From: Cyanobium sp. Aljojuca 7A6
GTDB lineage: Bacteria > Cyanobacteriota > Cyanobacteriia > PCC-6307 > Cyanobiaceae
Assembly (NCBI RefSeq): GCF_024346455.1
Contig: NZ_JAGQCY010000002.1
Coordinates: 62,001-126,000 of the forward strand
Direction of reading: 5' to 3'
DNA: 64,000 nt
In this document: piece after piece, positions 55,770-64,000 of the stretch
Layout of the letters: every line of letters starts with the position of its first letter
Numbering within the stretch: the stretch's first letter is position 1
Notes under the pieces: model-generated
Told to the model about the DNA's origin: nothing
The model's input: only the letters and a program-made list of their open reading frames with translations
The model's database searches: none
Translations under genes and position numbers: made by a program

Positions 55770-56114
55770 TCACCTGGGGCTGTCGGGTGGCTCCTGTTCC
55801 TCGGCCTGCTTTGGCCGAAATCCGAGCAGCACCACCAGGTTGCTCAGGGTCAGGAACGCTTCGGCACCACCGTGGAGGGGATCCACATCCGCCAGCTGCC
55901 GGCCATACCCCAGCTGGGCCACAACGGCGGCGGCAATGGTCACGGCCACGAACAGCAACGTCAGCTGGAATCCCCGAAACGCCAGCCGCGGAAAGGCCCG
56001 CACCTTCTGGGCCCACCACAGAAACGCCAGGTAGGGCAGCAGCGAGAGCACAAAGAACGGTCCCGGATCGATGCCGCCGAGGCGCTCAAACCAGTCGGCC
56101 AGGGGCAGGCTCAC
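55770..56114 (-). CDS. DUF3593 membrane protein
   Basis: A 114-residue protein from GTG 56114 with about three helices (FFVLSLLPYLAFLWWAQKV, GFQLTLLFVAVTIAAAVVAQL, AFLTLSNLVVLLGF). The PFFVLSLLPYLAFLWW pattern and adjacency to a DUF2499 gene match the cyanobacterial/plastid DUF3593 family of unknown function. Its start overlaps the DUF2499 stop (GTGA). Confidence 0.85.
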   Translation of the reverse strand: MSLPLADWFERLGGIDPGPFFVLSLLPYLAFLWWAQKVRAFPRLAFRGFQLTLLFVAVTIAAAVVAQLGYGRQLADVDPLHGGAEAFLTLSNLVVLLGFRPKQAEEQEPPDSPR

Positions 56115-56428
56115 GGGGTCCCGTCCTCCGGCTCCAGCCGCTGCAGGCGCAACAGATTCCAGGCGGCCAGGGCCAGGGCCCCGTTGCCCAGGGCGGTGAG
56201 GCCGGCCTGCAGGACCACCAGCCCCTTGAGGGCCTCGCTGTTGTCGAACAGATGCCAGGTGCAGGCGGCCATGGCGCTCACCAGGGCCGGCAGCATGGCC
56301 AGGGCCAGCCAGCGCCAGCCCCCTTCCCGCCGCAGCCGCCCGTAGGCCTGTACGGCGAGGATCGCCAGCATCCACTCGAGCACCGAGGTGATGTGGATCC
56401 ACCAGGTGGGCAGCGAGAGCGCGTGCAT
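56111..56428 (-). CDS. DUF2499 membrane protein
   Basis: A 105-residue protein with three helices, starting MHALSLPTWWIHITSVLEWMLAI and including CTWHLFDNSEALKGLVVLQAGLTALGN. The WWIHxxSVxEW and CTWHxFxN patterns are the DUF2499 signature. Found paired with DUF3593 in cyanobacteria and chloroplast-targeted plant proteins; role unknown, probably thylakoid. Divergent from csaB with 55 bases between. Confidence 0.88.
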   Translation of the reverse strand: MHALSLPTWWIHITSVLEWMLAILAVQAYGRLRREGGWRWLALAMLPALVSAMAACTWHLFDNSEALKGLVVLQAGLTALGNGALALAAWNLLRLQRLEPEDGTP

Positions 56429-56483
56429 GGAGAAGGCCTGGTGCGATCCGTAATGTACGGAGCCGGAACCACCGCTGCGTCGG

Positions 56484-57515
56484 ATGCGTGCACTGATCTG
56501 CGGGTACTACGGCGAGCACAACCTCGGCGATGACGCCCTGCTGGCGGTGCTGCTGGACCAGCTTCCCGCCAACTGCCTGCCTGTGGTCACGGCCCATGAC
56601 CAGGCTCTTGTCCGCAAGCAGTTCGGGGTCGAGACCACCGACCGCCGCCGGCTCGGGGCGGTGCTGGCGGCCCTCGGCCGTTGCCAGGCCCTGGTGCTCG
56701 GCGGCGGCAGCCTGCTGCAGGACAGCACCAGCTTCCAGAGCCTGCTCTATTACGGCGCCCTGATGCTGGCGGCCAGGGTCCGGGGTCAGCCTGTGATTCT
56801 CTGGGGCCAGGGGCTGGGTCCCCTGCGCCGCCGCCGCAGCCGGGCCCTGGTGCGGGGCTTGCTGCCCCTGGCCACGGCGATCAGCTGGCGGGACGCCGCT
56901 TCCGCCGGCCAGGCGAGGGCCTGGGGGGTGGAGGCCCCCGTCGGCAGTGATCCGGTGTGGGCCCTGAGCGCCCAGCGCTGGAGCGGCCATGGCGGACCGA
57001 TCGTGCTCTGCTTCCGGCCGGTGCACCAGCTCAGCGGCGCGGCCTGGTCCCCTTACCTGCAGGCCCTCGAACATCTGGCGCTGGCGGCCGACCGGGAGGT
57101 GCTCTGGCTGCCCTTCCACCAGGACCAGGACCGGGGTCTGCTGGCGAGCCTCCTCCGGCAGGGTCTGGTGGGTGAGGCCCTCGCCCGCCGCAGCCGGGAA
57201 CTGCTGGTGCAGACCCCCGCGCAGGCCATGGAGGCCTTCCGCCAGGCGGGTCTGGTGCTGGCCATGCGCCTGCATGGGCTGATCCTGGCGGCGTTGGCCG
57301 GCAGTCCCTGCGCCGCCCTCAGTTACGACCCCAAGGTGGCCGCCGCCGCCGCAGGGATCGGCTGCCCCTGCCAGGAGCTTGAAGCCCCGCCGCCCGAATC
57401 CCTCCAGGCCACCTGGGCCACCGCGCTCGACACGCCGCCGGATTCCAGCGGCATCGCCGCCCTGCAGCGGGACAGCCAGGTGCACCGCGGGGTGCTGGCC
57501 GCTCTGGACGTTTGA
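56484..57515 (+). CDS. csaB: Polysaccharide pyruvyl transferase
   Basis: A 343-residue enzyme transferring pyruvate ketals onto cell-envelope polysaccharide, helping anchor S-layer proteins. ICGYYGEHNLGDDALLAVLLDQL, VLGGGSLLQDSTSFQSLLYYGALMLAARVRGQPVILWGQGLGPL and LAMRLHGLILAALAGSPCAALSYDPKVAAAA are diagnostic of CsaB. Length is normal. It stands alone between DUF2499 and the phosphatase. Confidence 0.92.
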   Translation: MRALICGYYGEHNLGDDALLAVLLDQLPANCLPVVTAHDQALVRKQFGVETTDRRRLGAVLAALGRCQALVLGGGSLLQDSTSFQSLLYYGALMLAARVRGQPVILWGQGLGPLRRRRSRALVRGLLPLATAISWRDAASAGQARAWGVEAPVGSDPVWALSAQRWSGHGGPIVLCFRPVHQLSGAAWSPYLQALEHLALAADREVLWLPFHQDQDRGLLASLLRQGLVGEALARRSRELLVQTPAQAMEAFRQAGLVLAMRLHGLILAALAGSPCAALSYDPKVAAAAAGIGCPCQELEAPPPESLQATWATALDTPPDSSGIAALQRDSQVHRGVLAALDV

Positions 57516-57532
57516 TCTCCGCCCGGGGAGTT

Positions 57533-58390
57533 TCAGTCGGGCCGCAGCAGCTCGACCCGGTCGAGGCGACGCCCCTGGCTGTCCCAGGCCTCGATGCGCA
57601 GCCGCTCGGGGGTGACGCTGACTTCAGCGAAGCCATAGGAACTCAGGGCCCGGGCGGTGTTGGCGTTGGGAAGCACGGTTCGCAGCTGGGCGCCGCCGTT
57701 GCCCACCGTGAGGTATGTGGTGCCATCGATCGGGTGGGTGCGCTCGTAGTGGTGGTCATGGCCATTGATGTAAAGCTGCACGCCGTAGCGGTGGAACAGG
57801 GGCGTGAGCCGGGCGATGGCGGCCGGGTCGTCGCCATACAAGCCGCCCGACCGCATCGGATGGTGCCCCACCACCACCTTCCAGGGGGCCGTGCTCGCAG
57901 CCAGGGCCTTCTGCAGCCAGGGCCGCTGATGCTGCCAGGGGGCGTTGCCGTTGGTGTCCAGCAGGAAGAACTGCACCGGTCCGCGCCGCAGGGTGTACCA
58001 GCGGCCCTTCATGCCGAAGGGGGCGTAGGCGATCTGCCGGGCGCCGTTGGCGATGCGGATGTCGTGGTTGCCGAGCACGGCATGGAAGGGCACCCCGTCC
58101 TGCAGCAGGGCGCTGTAGGGACGCTGAAAAGCGCTTTCAACCAGGGCCAGGTCGCCGTCGGGGTAGATGTTGTCGCCGGCCATGAGCACCAGATCCACCG
58201 GCGCGCGCCGATGGGCCTCGCCCATGCGCTGGCCCACGGCCCGCTGGTGGGCATTGCCGCTGCCGCTGTCGCCGGTGGCCAGGAAGCGCAGCCGCTCCGG
58301 GGAGGGGTTGACCTGGGCTGGTGAGGCCAGCAGCGGCAGCCCCAGGGCAGCGGCTCCAACCAGGCCCAGGAGCTGCCTGGGCCGGATCAC
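57533..58390 (-). CDS. Secreted metallophosphoesterase (purple-acid-phosphatase-like)
   Basis: A 285-residue phosphatase from GTG 58390, with a signal peptide (LLGLVGAAALGLPLLASPAQ). Metal ligands are in FLATGDSGSGN, LVLMAGDNIYPDGD, VLGNHDIR, VVVGHHPMRSG and YINGHDHHYER. The GDxG-GDNxY-GNHD-HxP-GHDHxYER pattern is that of tartrate-resistant/purple acid phosphatases. Likely periplasmic phosphate scavenging. Its start overlaps the peroxiredoxin stop (GTGA). Confidence 0.9.
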   Translation of the reverse strand: MIRPRQLLGLVGAAALGLPLLASPAQVNPSPERLRFLATGDSGSGNAHQRAVGQRMGEAHRRAPVDLVLMAGDNIYPDGDLALVESAFQRPYSALLQDGVPFHAVLGNHDIRIANGARQIAYAPFGMKGRWYTLRRGPVQFFLLDTNGNAPWQHQRPWLQKALAASTAPWKVVVGHHPMRSGGLYGDDPAAIARLTPLFHRYGVQLYINGHDHHYERTHPIDGTTYLTVGNGGAQLRTVLPNANTARALSSYGFAEVSVTPERLRIEAWDSQGRRLDRVELLRPD

Positions 58391-58956
58391 AGCGCCGTGT
58401 CCCCCTGCAGTCGGGACAGCTCCGCCAGCACCTCCTGGCTGTGGCCGGAGGGCCTGACCGCCACCCAGCTCGCCTGCAGCACCCCGTCCGGGTCGATCAG
58501 GAAGGTATGGCGAGCCGAGAACGGGGCCAGCCAGGAGCCGTAGCGCCGGCTGACGAGCCCGCCGGGATCGGAGAGCAAGGGGTAGGCCAGCCCCTCGCTG
58601 CCGCAGAAGGAGAGGTGGGCGTCGGTGTCATCGGCACTGACGCCGACCACCTCGGCCTTCTGGGCGTGGAAGCTGGCCAGATCCCTCTGGAAGCCGCGGG
58701 CCTCCAGGGTGCAGCCGCTGGTGAAATCCTTGGGATAAAAGTAAAGGGCGACCCAGCGGCCGCGGAAGTCTTCTGTGGCCAGGTGGGTTTCCCGCACCGT
58801 GGCATCGGCCCCCGGGGCCACACCATCGAGATCAAACAGGGGGGCTGGTTGACCGATCTCCGGCAACGTGCCCCCCAGGGCCGCCGCCCGGGCCGGACGC
58901 AACAGAAGGGGGATGGTGGCCAGAAGGGTTCCAGCCAGAAACGCTCGACGCTCCAC
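58387..58956 (-). CDS. PrxQ/BCP-type peroxiredoxin with Tat-like signal
   Basis: A 189-residue peroxidase. The N-terminus ERRAFLAGTLLATIPLLLRPARAAA is a twin-arginine-like signal, implying lumen or periplasm. The peroxidatic cysteine is C82 in YFYPKDFTSGCTLEARGFQRD. The usual PrxQ resolving cysteine five residues later is replaced by R87; another cysteine (LSFCGSEG) may serve or the enzyme may be 1-Cys. Coupled to the phosphatase downstream by a GTGA overlap. Confidence 0.9.
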   Translation of the reverse strand: MERRAFLAGTLLATIPLLLRPARAAALGGTLPEIGQPAPLFDLDGVAPGADATVRETHLATEDFRGRWVALYFYPKDFTSGCTLEARGFQRDLASFHAQKAEVVGVSADDTDAHLSFCGSEGLAYPLLSDPGGLVSRRYGSWLAPFSARHTFLIDPDGVLQASWVAVRPSGHSQEVLAELSRLQGDTAL

Positions 58957-59028
58957 GCGCTCGACTGCATCAGGCGCGGACCCTAGCGATGCTGCCGACC
59001 GAAACCGTGCGGGGCGATCAGCGGGCGA

Positions 59029-59265
59029 TCAGATCTTGGCCAGGTTGACGCCCAGCTCCTTGGCATAGGCGCCGAGACCTTTCTTCAGGATGGTCTTGAG
59101 AGCCTTGGTGGACACACGCAGCTTGATGAAGCGATTCCCCTCGGCCCACCACAGCCGACGCTCCTGCAGATTCACCTGCTGCAGCTTCTTGGTGCGCACG
59201 TGGGAGTGGCTGACGGCCATGCCGTTGTTGGCGCGCTTGCCGGTGAGCTGACAGACCCGGGACAT
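59029..59265 (-). CDS. rpmB: 50S ribosomal protein L28
   Basis: A 78-residue ribosomal protein. [27 protein letters not shown] and [24 protein letters not shown] are diagnostic of L28. Stands on the minus strand between the ABC importer operon and the peroxiredoxin. The 83-base gap upstream presumably holds its promoter; no clear elements were identified. Confidence 0.96.
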   Translation of the reverse strand: MSRVCQLTGKRANNGMAVSHSHVRTKKLQQVNLQERRLWWAEGNRFIKLRVSTKALKTILKKGLGAYAKELGVNLAKI

Positions 59266-59348
59266 GACGTTGTGACGACGGTGGACGATGCAGGCCTGAG
59301 CCAGCCTGAGAGCTTAACAAATAGGGCCCAGCGGCAGGTCGTGGTCCA

Positions 59349-60344
59349 TCAGGGACGCAGTCTGGCGCCGCTCTGGGGATCAAACCAGAGCTCGTGCTGT
59401 CGCTGCCAGCTGAGGCGCGGTTCGCGGGGTGTCGGCACCTCCGGGGCGGTGAGCACCCGCAAGGTGCCCCACGGGGTGTCGAGCCAGAGGAGTTGCTGGT
59501 GGCCCCACCATTCGCGGCGCAGCAACCGGGCCGCCACGGCCCCGTCGTCGCCGAGATCCAGGTGCTCGGGCCGCAGGCCGAGTTGACGCCCGGGCTCCAT
59601 CGCCAGCAGGTTGATCGCCGGCCGGCCCAGAAAGGAGGCCACGAATCGGTTGGCGGGGTTGGTGGAGAGCTCCCGCGGGCTGCCCACCTGCTGCAGCCGA
59701 CCGGCGTCGAGCAGGGCGATGCGATCGGCCATCCCCACGGCCTCCTGCTGGTCGTGGGTCACGTAGATCACCGGCTGCTCGTGGCCGCACAGCAGCCGCC
59801 GCAGTTCCGGCCGTAGCTCCTCCCGCAGTTGGGCGTCGAGGTTGCTCATCGGCTCATCGAGCAGCACGATCCGCGGTTGGCGCAGCAGGGCCCGGGCCAG
59901 GGCCACCCGCTGGCGCTGGCCGCCGGAGAGCTGGGCGGGCCGGCGCTGGCGCAACTCTCCGAGCTGCAGCAGCTCAAGGGTGGCCTCGATGCGCCGCTGG
60001 CGTTCACGGGGGGCCATGCCGCGCACCTTCAGTCCCAGCTCCAGGTTGCCGGCCACGCTGAGGTGGGGGTAGAGGGCATAGCTCTGGAACACCATCGCCA
60101 CCTGCCGTTCGCCGGGGTCCTGGTCGCTGAGATCCACCCCGTCCAGCAGCACCTGTCCGCCACTTGCTGGATCCAGTCCTGCCACCAGCCGCAGGGTGGT
60201 GGATTTGCCGCAGCCGCTGGGTCCGAGAAGGGCGACGCATTCGCCGGGGGCGACGTGCAGATCGAGCTGATCCAGCAGGCGCCGATCCCCCACTTCCCGG
60301 CAGAGCTGCCGCAGTTCCAGACCGGCGCCGGCGCTGGGGCTCAT
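59349..60344 (-). CDS. Sugar/osmolyte ABC transporter ATPase (MalK/UgpC/GgtA-like)
   Basis: A 331-residue ATPase. Walker A is [26 protein letters not shown]-loop [14 protein letters not shown], signature [15 protein letters not shown], Walker [17 protein letters not shown], switch [17 protein letters not shown]-terminal OB-type regulatory domain is shortened. It is the last gene of binding protein - permease - permease - ATPase, each pair overlapping by four bases (ATGA). The gene order recalls the glucosylglycerol/sucrose/trehalose Ggt system of cyanobacteria, but the substrate is not certain. Confidence 0.93.
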   Translation of the reverse strand: MSPSAGAGLELRQLCREVGDRRLLDQLDLHVAPGECVALLGPSGCGKSTTLRLVAGLDPASGGQVLLDGVDLSDQDPGERQVAMVFQSYALYPHLSVAGNLELGLKVRGMAPRERQRRIEATLELLQLGELRQRRPAQLSGGQRQRVALARALLRQPRIVLLDEPMSNLDAQLREELRPELRRLLCGHEQPVIYVTHDQQEAVGMADRIALLDAGRLQQVGSPRELSTNPANRFVASFLGRPAINLLAMEPGRQLGLRPEHLDLGDDGAVAARLLRREWWGHQQLLWLDTPWGTLRVLTAPEVPTPREPRLSWQRQHELWFDPQSGARLRP

Positions 60345-61135
60345 CCCTTCACCGCCCCGCGGGTGAGGCCCGAGACGATCGACCTTTGGGCCAGCAACAC
60401 CAGCAGCAGCAGGGGCAGGCTGCCCAGCACGGTGGCAGCGGCGAAGGCTCCGTAGGGGATGGTGAACACCGAGCCGCCACCGAGCCGGGCAATGGCGATC
60501 GGCAGGGTGAGCAGATCGTTGCGGCTGATCCAGGTGAGGGCGATGGCGTACTCGTTCCAGCTGGCCAGGAAGACCAGGATCGCCGTGCTGGCCAGGCCAG
60601 GCCCGAGCAGCGGCAGAAGCACGTGTTTCAGGCGCTGGCCGAGCTTCAGGCCTTCCAACCGCGCCGCATCCTCCAGCTCCCCAGGGAGATCGGCGAAGGC
60701 GGCCCGCAGCAGCAGCACGGCCAGGGGCAGGGACAAGGCCGTGTACGGCAGGCTGAGGCTGAGCAGGTTATTGGCCAGGCCGAAGCTGCGGGCAATCTCC
60801 AGTAGCGCCAAAAACAGCAACACGGTGGGGAACATGGCGGCCGCCACCAGAGCCAGCCCCACCCCCCAGCGCACGGGACCCCGTTCTTTGTGCAAGCCGT
60901 AGGCGCAGGGCACCGCCAGCAGCAGGGTGAGCACGGTGGTGGCCAGACCCACCAGGGTGCTGTTGCCCAGGTAGCGCCAGAAGGGGGGATCTCCGGAGAG
61001 CACCAGCTGGTAGTTGGCCAGCGTCCAGGGGTTGCCCTCGAGCAGCGGCGCCACCAGGGCCTCAGGCCGCAGCATGGAGGTGCGCAGCTGCCAGAGCAGG
61101 GGCCCCAGGCTCCAGAGCAGCACTAGCAATCTCAT
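60341..61135 (-). CDS. Sugar ABC transporter permease, MalG-like
   Basis: A 264-residue permease with about six helices. The EAA loop LPGELEDAARLEGLKLGQRLKHVLLPLLGPG follows the MalG pattern, and the N-terminus is preceded by RLLVLLWSLGPLLWQLRTS. Both ends overlap neighbours by four bases. Second permease of the importer. Confidence 0.93.
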   Translation of the reverse strand: MRLLVLLWSLGPLLWQLRTSMLRPEALVAPLLEGNPWTLANYQLVLSGDPPFWRYLGNSTLVGLATTVLTLLLAVPCAYGLHKERGPVRWGVGLALVAAAMFPTVLLFLALLEIARSFGLANNLLSLSLPYTALSLPLAVLLLRAAFADLPGELEDAARLEGLKLGQRLKHVLLPLLGPGLASTAILVFLASWNEYAIALTWISRNDLLTLPIAIARLGGGSVFTIPYGAFAAATVLGSLPLLLLVLLAQRSIVSGLTRGAVKG

Positions 61136-62019
61136 GCCGGCCGCTCCGAGGTGCGCTCCAGGCCAGCGCGCCGCAGCAGCAGCCAGCCGCCGCCGAGCGA
61201 CACCAGCAACAGCAGGAAGGTGGCGAGCATCACGGTGCTGGCGTAGCCGAAGTCGAGGAAACGCATGGCATTGAGATAGGCATACAGGGCCAGACTCTCG
61301 GTGCTGCCGGCCGGCCCACCGCCCGTGAGCACCTGGATCAGGTCGAACACCCCCAGGGCCTGGGCGAGCCGGAACAGCACGGCCAGGCTGATGTAGGGCA
61401 CCAGCAGGGGCAGGGTGAGGCGGCGCAGGATCTGGAGGCGGTTGGCCCCCTCCAGGCGCAGGGCCTCCTCCAGGTCCGCTGGAATCGTCTGCAACCCCGC
61501 CAGCAACAGCAGGGCCACGAACGGCATCGTCTTCCAGACATCCGCCAGCACCACGAAGAACCAGGTGGTGGCCGGGGTGGAGAGGAAGCCGTAGCTGCTG
61601 CCGCCCAGGGAGCGGAGGGCGGCGTTGAGCGGACCGTGGGGATCGTTGAGGATCCAGCGCCAGCCGAGGGCCATCACCGTGGTGGGCAGGGCCCAGGGCA
61701 GCAGGGTCAGGGCCCGCAGGGGTCCCCGGCCGCGCAGGGGGCGGTTCAGCAGCAGGGCCAGGGCCAGGCCCCCCACCAGTTCCAGGGCCACCGAGCAGAG
61801 GGCGAAGCGCAGGGTCTGGCCCGCCTCCGTCCAGAAACGGGCGTCATCCAGCAGCCGCCCCCAGTTGGCGCCTCCATTCGGGACGGGCACCAGCCCGGTG
61901 AGCACCGAGCTGGCATGGAGGCTCAGCCAGCTGTAGCGCAGCAGGGGGTAGAGGAACACCGCCGCCAGCAGCAGCAGGGCCGGCAGCATCAGCAGCAGGG
62001 AACTGGTGCGGGTGCTCAT
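61132..62019 (-). CDS. Sugar ABC transporter permease, MalF-like
   Basis: A 295-residue permease with six helices. The EAA loop is IPADLEEALRLEGANRLQILRRLTLPLLVP, followed by LTGGGPAGSTESLALYAYLNAMRFLDFGYAS as in MalF/UgpA proteins. ATGA overlaps with both neighbours. First permease of the importer. Confidence 0.93.
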   Translation of the reverse strand: MSTRTSSLLLMLPALLLLAAVFLYPLLRYSWLSLHASSVLTGLVPVPNGGANWGRLLDDARFWTEAGQTLRFALCSVALELVGGLALALLLNRPLRGRGPLRALTLLPWALPTTVMALGWRWILNDPHGPLNAALRSLGGSSYGFLSTPATTWFFVVLADVWKTMPFVALLLLAGLQTIPADLEEALRLEGANRLQILRRLTLPLLVPYISLAVLFRLAQALGVFDLIQVLTGGGPAGSTESLALYAYLNAMRFLDFGYASTVMLATFLLLLVSLGGGWLLLRRAGLERTSERPA

Positions 62020-63341
62020 CGGTTTTGCTGAGGCCTGCCTGGGGTGCCCGCCACGGAGCGCAGCACCTGCAGGCTCTGGCGCTGGGCGGTGGCCATGGTC
62101 TGTTCGGGCCCCGCCTGGCCGGTGAGCATGCCGTTCACCTGCCGGGCCAGCAGGTCGCTGAGCTGGGCATAGGCGGGCGTGAGTGGCCGTAGCTGGGGGT
62201 GCTGCAGGGCCTGCCGCTGCACCGCCAGCAGCGGGGCTTGCCGTTGCAGGTCGGGGTCGTCGTAGAGCTGGCTCCAGGTGGGGGCGTAGCCCTGCTCAAT
62301 GGCGAGCTGGCGCTGCACGACGGGGCCAGTGAGCCAGCGGATCACCGCCACCGCCTCCTCGGGATGGGGGCTGCCCTTGATCAAGGAGAGGCCCCAGGTG
62401 CCCAGGGTGCCGCCTCCCTGTTCCCCAGGGGCCCCCACCATCGGCGTCACGCCCACCTTGCCCTTCACCGGGCCTTCGCCTTTCTCGATCTCCCGCCAGG
62501 CATAGGGCCAGTTGCGCAGGAAGGCGGCCTCACCGGCGGCAAAGGACTGCAGGGCATCGTTCTCGGCGTAATTGGCCACCGCCCTGGGGCTGACCCCGTC
62601 GCGCAGCAGGGCATCGAGCCAGGAGGCCGCCGCGACCGCTCCGGGGCTGTCGAGCACCGTGCTGGCCGTGGAGGCCTCCCACCAGCGGGCGCCGAAGGCC
62701 TGCAGCATTTCCACCATCACGCAGCTCAGCCCCTCGTACTGGCGCCCCTGCCAGAGGTAGCCCCAACGCACCTTGCCGCGGCGCTGCAGATCGCGGGAGA
62801 TGGCCACCAGCTCCGCCGTGTCTCTGGGCGGGCGCGGCATCAGATCGGTGCGCCAGTAGAGCAGACCGGTGTCGCCGGTGAGGGGCATGCGCCAGAGGTG
62901 TTGACCCAGGCCATTGCCGAGGCGGGCGCCGGGTTCCATGGCCGCCAGCACCTGGGGGCCGAACCAGCGCTCCAACGGCACGAACCAGCCGGCGGCCACG
63001 TACTTGGCCAGCCAGCTGACATCCACCAACAACAGATCGAAGGGGGCCTCCCCCAGCAACAGGCTGCTGATCGCCAGATCGGAGATGGTCTCGGTGTCCA
63101 GGGGGCCGCGGATCACCTCCACCGCCACGCCGGAGTTGCTGGCGTTGAAGCGCGCCACCGGACCTGCCACCGCGTCGGCGAGGGGGGCGGGCATCAGCAC
63201 CCGGATCGGCACCGGCTCCGCCGCGACCGCCTGCACGGCCCTCAGGCCGTTGCCGGTGAGCAGCACCAGCAGCAGAACCGCGAGCAGCCCGAGGACAGCG
63301 GGCTGCTGCCGCAGGCTGGAGAGAAGGGGGCGGGCCGCCAT
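62016..63341 (-). CDS. Extracellular solute-binding protein of a sugar/osmolyte importer
   Basis: A 441-residue periplasmic binding protein (family 1). A signal peptide (PAVLGLLAVLLLVLLTGNGLRAVQAVAAE) is followed by VEVIRGPLDTETISDLAISSLLLGEAPFDLLLVDVSWLAKYVAAGWFVPLERWF, GDTGLLYWRTDLM, FAAGEAAFLRNWPYAWREIE and GGGTLGTWGLSLIKGSPHPEEAVAVIRWLTG, typical of sugar-binding proteins. No lipobox cysteine is evident, so it may be anchored by the uncleaved helix. First gene of the four-gene operon; htpG ends 23 bases upstream. Confidence 0.9.
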   Translation of the reverse strand: MAARPLLSSLRQQPAVLGLLAVLLLVLLTGNGLRAVQAVAAEPVPIRVLMPAPLADAVAGPVARFNASNSGVAVEVIRGPLDTETISDLAISSLLLGEAPFDLLLVDVSWLAKYVAAGWFVPLERWFGPQVLAAMEPGARLGNGLGQHLWRMPLTGDTGLLYWRTDLMPRPPRDTAELVAISRDLQRRGKVRWGYLWQGRQYEGLSCVMVEMLQAFGARWWEASTASTVLDSPGAVAAASWLDALLRDGVSPRAVANYAENDALQSFAAGEAAFLRNWPYAWREIEKGEGPVKGKVGVTPMVGAPGEQGGGTLGTWGLSLIKGSPHPEEAVAVIRWLTGPVVQRQLAIEQGYAPTWSQLYDDPDLQRQAPLLAVQRQALQHPQLRPLTPAYAQLSDLLARQVNGMLTGQAGPEQTMATAQRQSLQVLRSVAGTPGRPQQNR

Positions 63342-63363
63342 CGGCCAACGTTACGCGGCCCGT

Positions 63364-64000
63364 TCAGAGCCCCCGCTGCATCAGCTGGCCCATCAGGTCG
63401 GAGCTGCGCTGCTGGAAGCCGGCCAGCTGGTTGGGCTCCAGACCCCCCACGGCCAGGCGGGCCACCTCATAGATGTGGCGGCTGAGGTCCTCCGCCAGCT
63501 GGCGGCTGGGGGAAGTGGTGTCGGAGCCGGTGATGACGGCGCCGGCCGAGAGCTTGAGCAGACCCTCCACCAGGGGATGGCGGCGGTTCACCAGCAGCAC
63601 GTGGTGGTCGGGCAGGCCCGGCAGCCGTTGCTCCATCAAGGCCCCCATGTCGTTGAGACGGCGCATCTGCTCCGGCAGCAGGATCAGGGCCGCCGGTGAG
63701 CCCTCCCCCTTCAGCGACTGCACCTGGATGGTGATCTTGTTGTCATCGAGGGCGGCCCTGAACAGGTCGCGCAGTTTCTCGCCGCTGTCCTTGCCTTCGG
63801 CGTCGGCCAGCTCGCTCTCGGGCTCATGCAGGCTGGCGTCCAGCTCGGCATCGACCCGCTGGAAGCGCAGGTCGCCGTGGCGGGCCTCCAGCCAGGGGAT
63901 GAACTGGGAATCGATCAGGGTGTCGGCCAGCAACACCTCAGCGCCTTGTCCCTTCCACAGGGCCAGGGCGCCGGCCTGCCCGGCTTCATCGGTGCAATAA
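63364..64000 (-). CDS. htpG: Hsp90 chaperone HtpG (partial, N-terminus beyond window)
   Basis: The frame enters from the right edge and ends at 63364, giving about 211 C-terminal residues. GQGAEVLLADTLIDSQFIPWLEARHGDLRFQRVDAE (middle domain end) and a C-terminal dimerisation region with HPLVEGLLKLSAGAVITG match bacterial HtpG. It is read on the minus strand, upstream of the ABC importer. Confidence 0.9.
   Translation of the reverse strand, partial: YCTDEAGQAGALALWKGQGAEVLLADTLIDSQFIPWLEARHGDLRFQRVDAELDASLHEPESELADAEGKDSGEKLRDLFRAALDDNKITIQVQSLKGEGSPAALILLPEQMRRLNDMGALMEQRLPGLPDHHVLLVNRRHPLVEGLLKLSAGAVITGSDTTSPSRQLAEDLSRHIYEVARLAVGGLEPNQLAGFQQRSSDLMGQLMQRGL

Overview
The window is a stretch of high-GC chromosome from a picocyanobacterium of the Synechococcus/Cyanobium type. 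Photosystem I subunit PsaK, cytochrome b6f subunit PetN, the PSII biogenesis factor Thf1, a Psb32-like TPM protein and a CPP1-like protein show that it is an oxygenic phototroph. Cyanobacterial families of unknown function (DUF3531, DUF1830, DUF2103, DUF2499/DUF3593, DUF4912), a B12-dependent class II ribonucleotide reductase and dense, overlapping gene packing agree with this. Most 60-base lines are clearly above 60% G+C. The siaB-siaC-siaD stretch (about 8.1-9.9 kb) falls to 40-45% in hand-counted lines.

Layout. 0-8 kb: housekeeping genes (ABC ATPase, Hsp33, CPP1-like, RF3, a methyltransferase, NrdJ). 8-11.3 kb: a four-gene siaABCD-type module on the minus strand (PP2C phosphatase, anti-sigma-like kinase, DUF1987 switch protein, GGDEF diguanylate cyclase), with an extra 26-codon reading frame between siaA and siaB. 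11.4-13.8 kb: a Ca2+/H+ antiporter coupled to a pentapeptide-repeat membrane protein, then tRNA-Ser(UGA). 13.9-23.6 kb: a ligase-associated DNA repair set (Lhr-type helicase, ATP-dependent ligase, MBL exonuclease, with a Coq4-like gene inside it). This set is split by a DUF350 / membrane protein / aminopropyltransferase-like / DUF4178 module. 23.7-38 kb: metabolism (class I aldolase, NadA, AroB, PurK), RecQ, a GH104-type muramidase, a MidA-type methyltransferase and a small twin-CX3C protein. 38-38.9 kb: a 6S RNA directly downstream of purK, followed by a decayed nitroreductase gene with three lesions. 39-43 kb: ClpS, PetN, Thf1, ClpP. 43-50.6 kb: FtsH, DUF1830, a MacB-like permease, pyruvate kinase, a MazG-like protein, YggT, ScpB. 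50.6-57.5 kb: IlvA, Dxs, a geranylgeranyl-reductase-like flavoprotein, PsaK, DUF3593/DUF2499, CsaB. 57.5-64 kb: a phosphatase, a PrxQ-type peroxiredoxin, L28, a four-gene sugar/osmolyte ABC importer, and the 3' part of htpG.

The most notable points are: a complete siaABCD partner-switch/c-di-GMP module in a cyanobacterium, with a SiaA lacking an extracytoplasmic sensor domain and a tiny coupled ORF at the siaA-siaB junction; a 6S RNA readable from its structure, with two competing partners for one helix strand; the polyamine-like DUF350/DUF4178 module embedded in the Lhr-Exo-Lig repair set; and a small acidic protein with a C-terminal CX3C-x6-CX3C motif behind a perfect hairpin. All gene identities come from reading motifs by eye; no database search was run.
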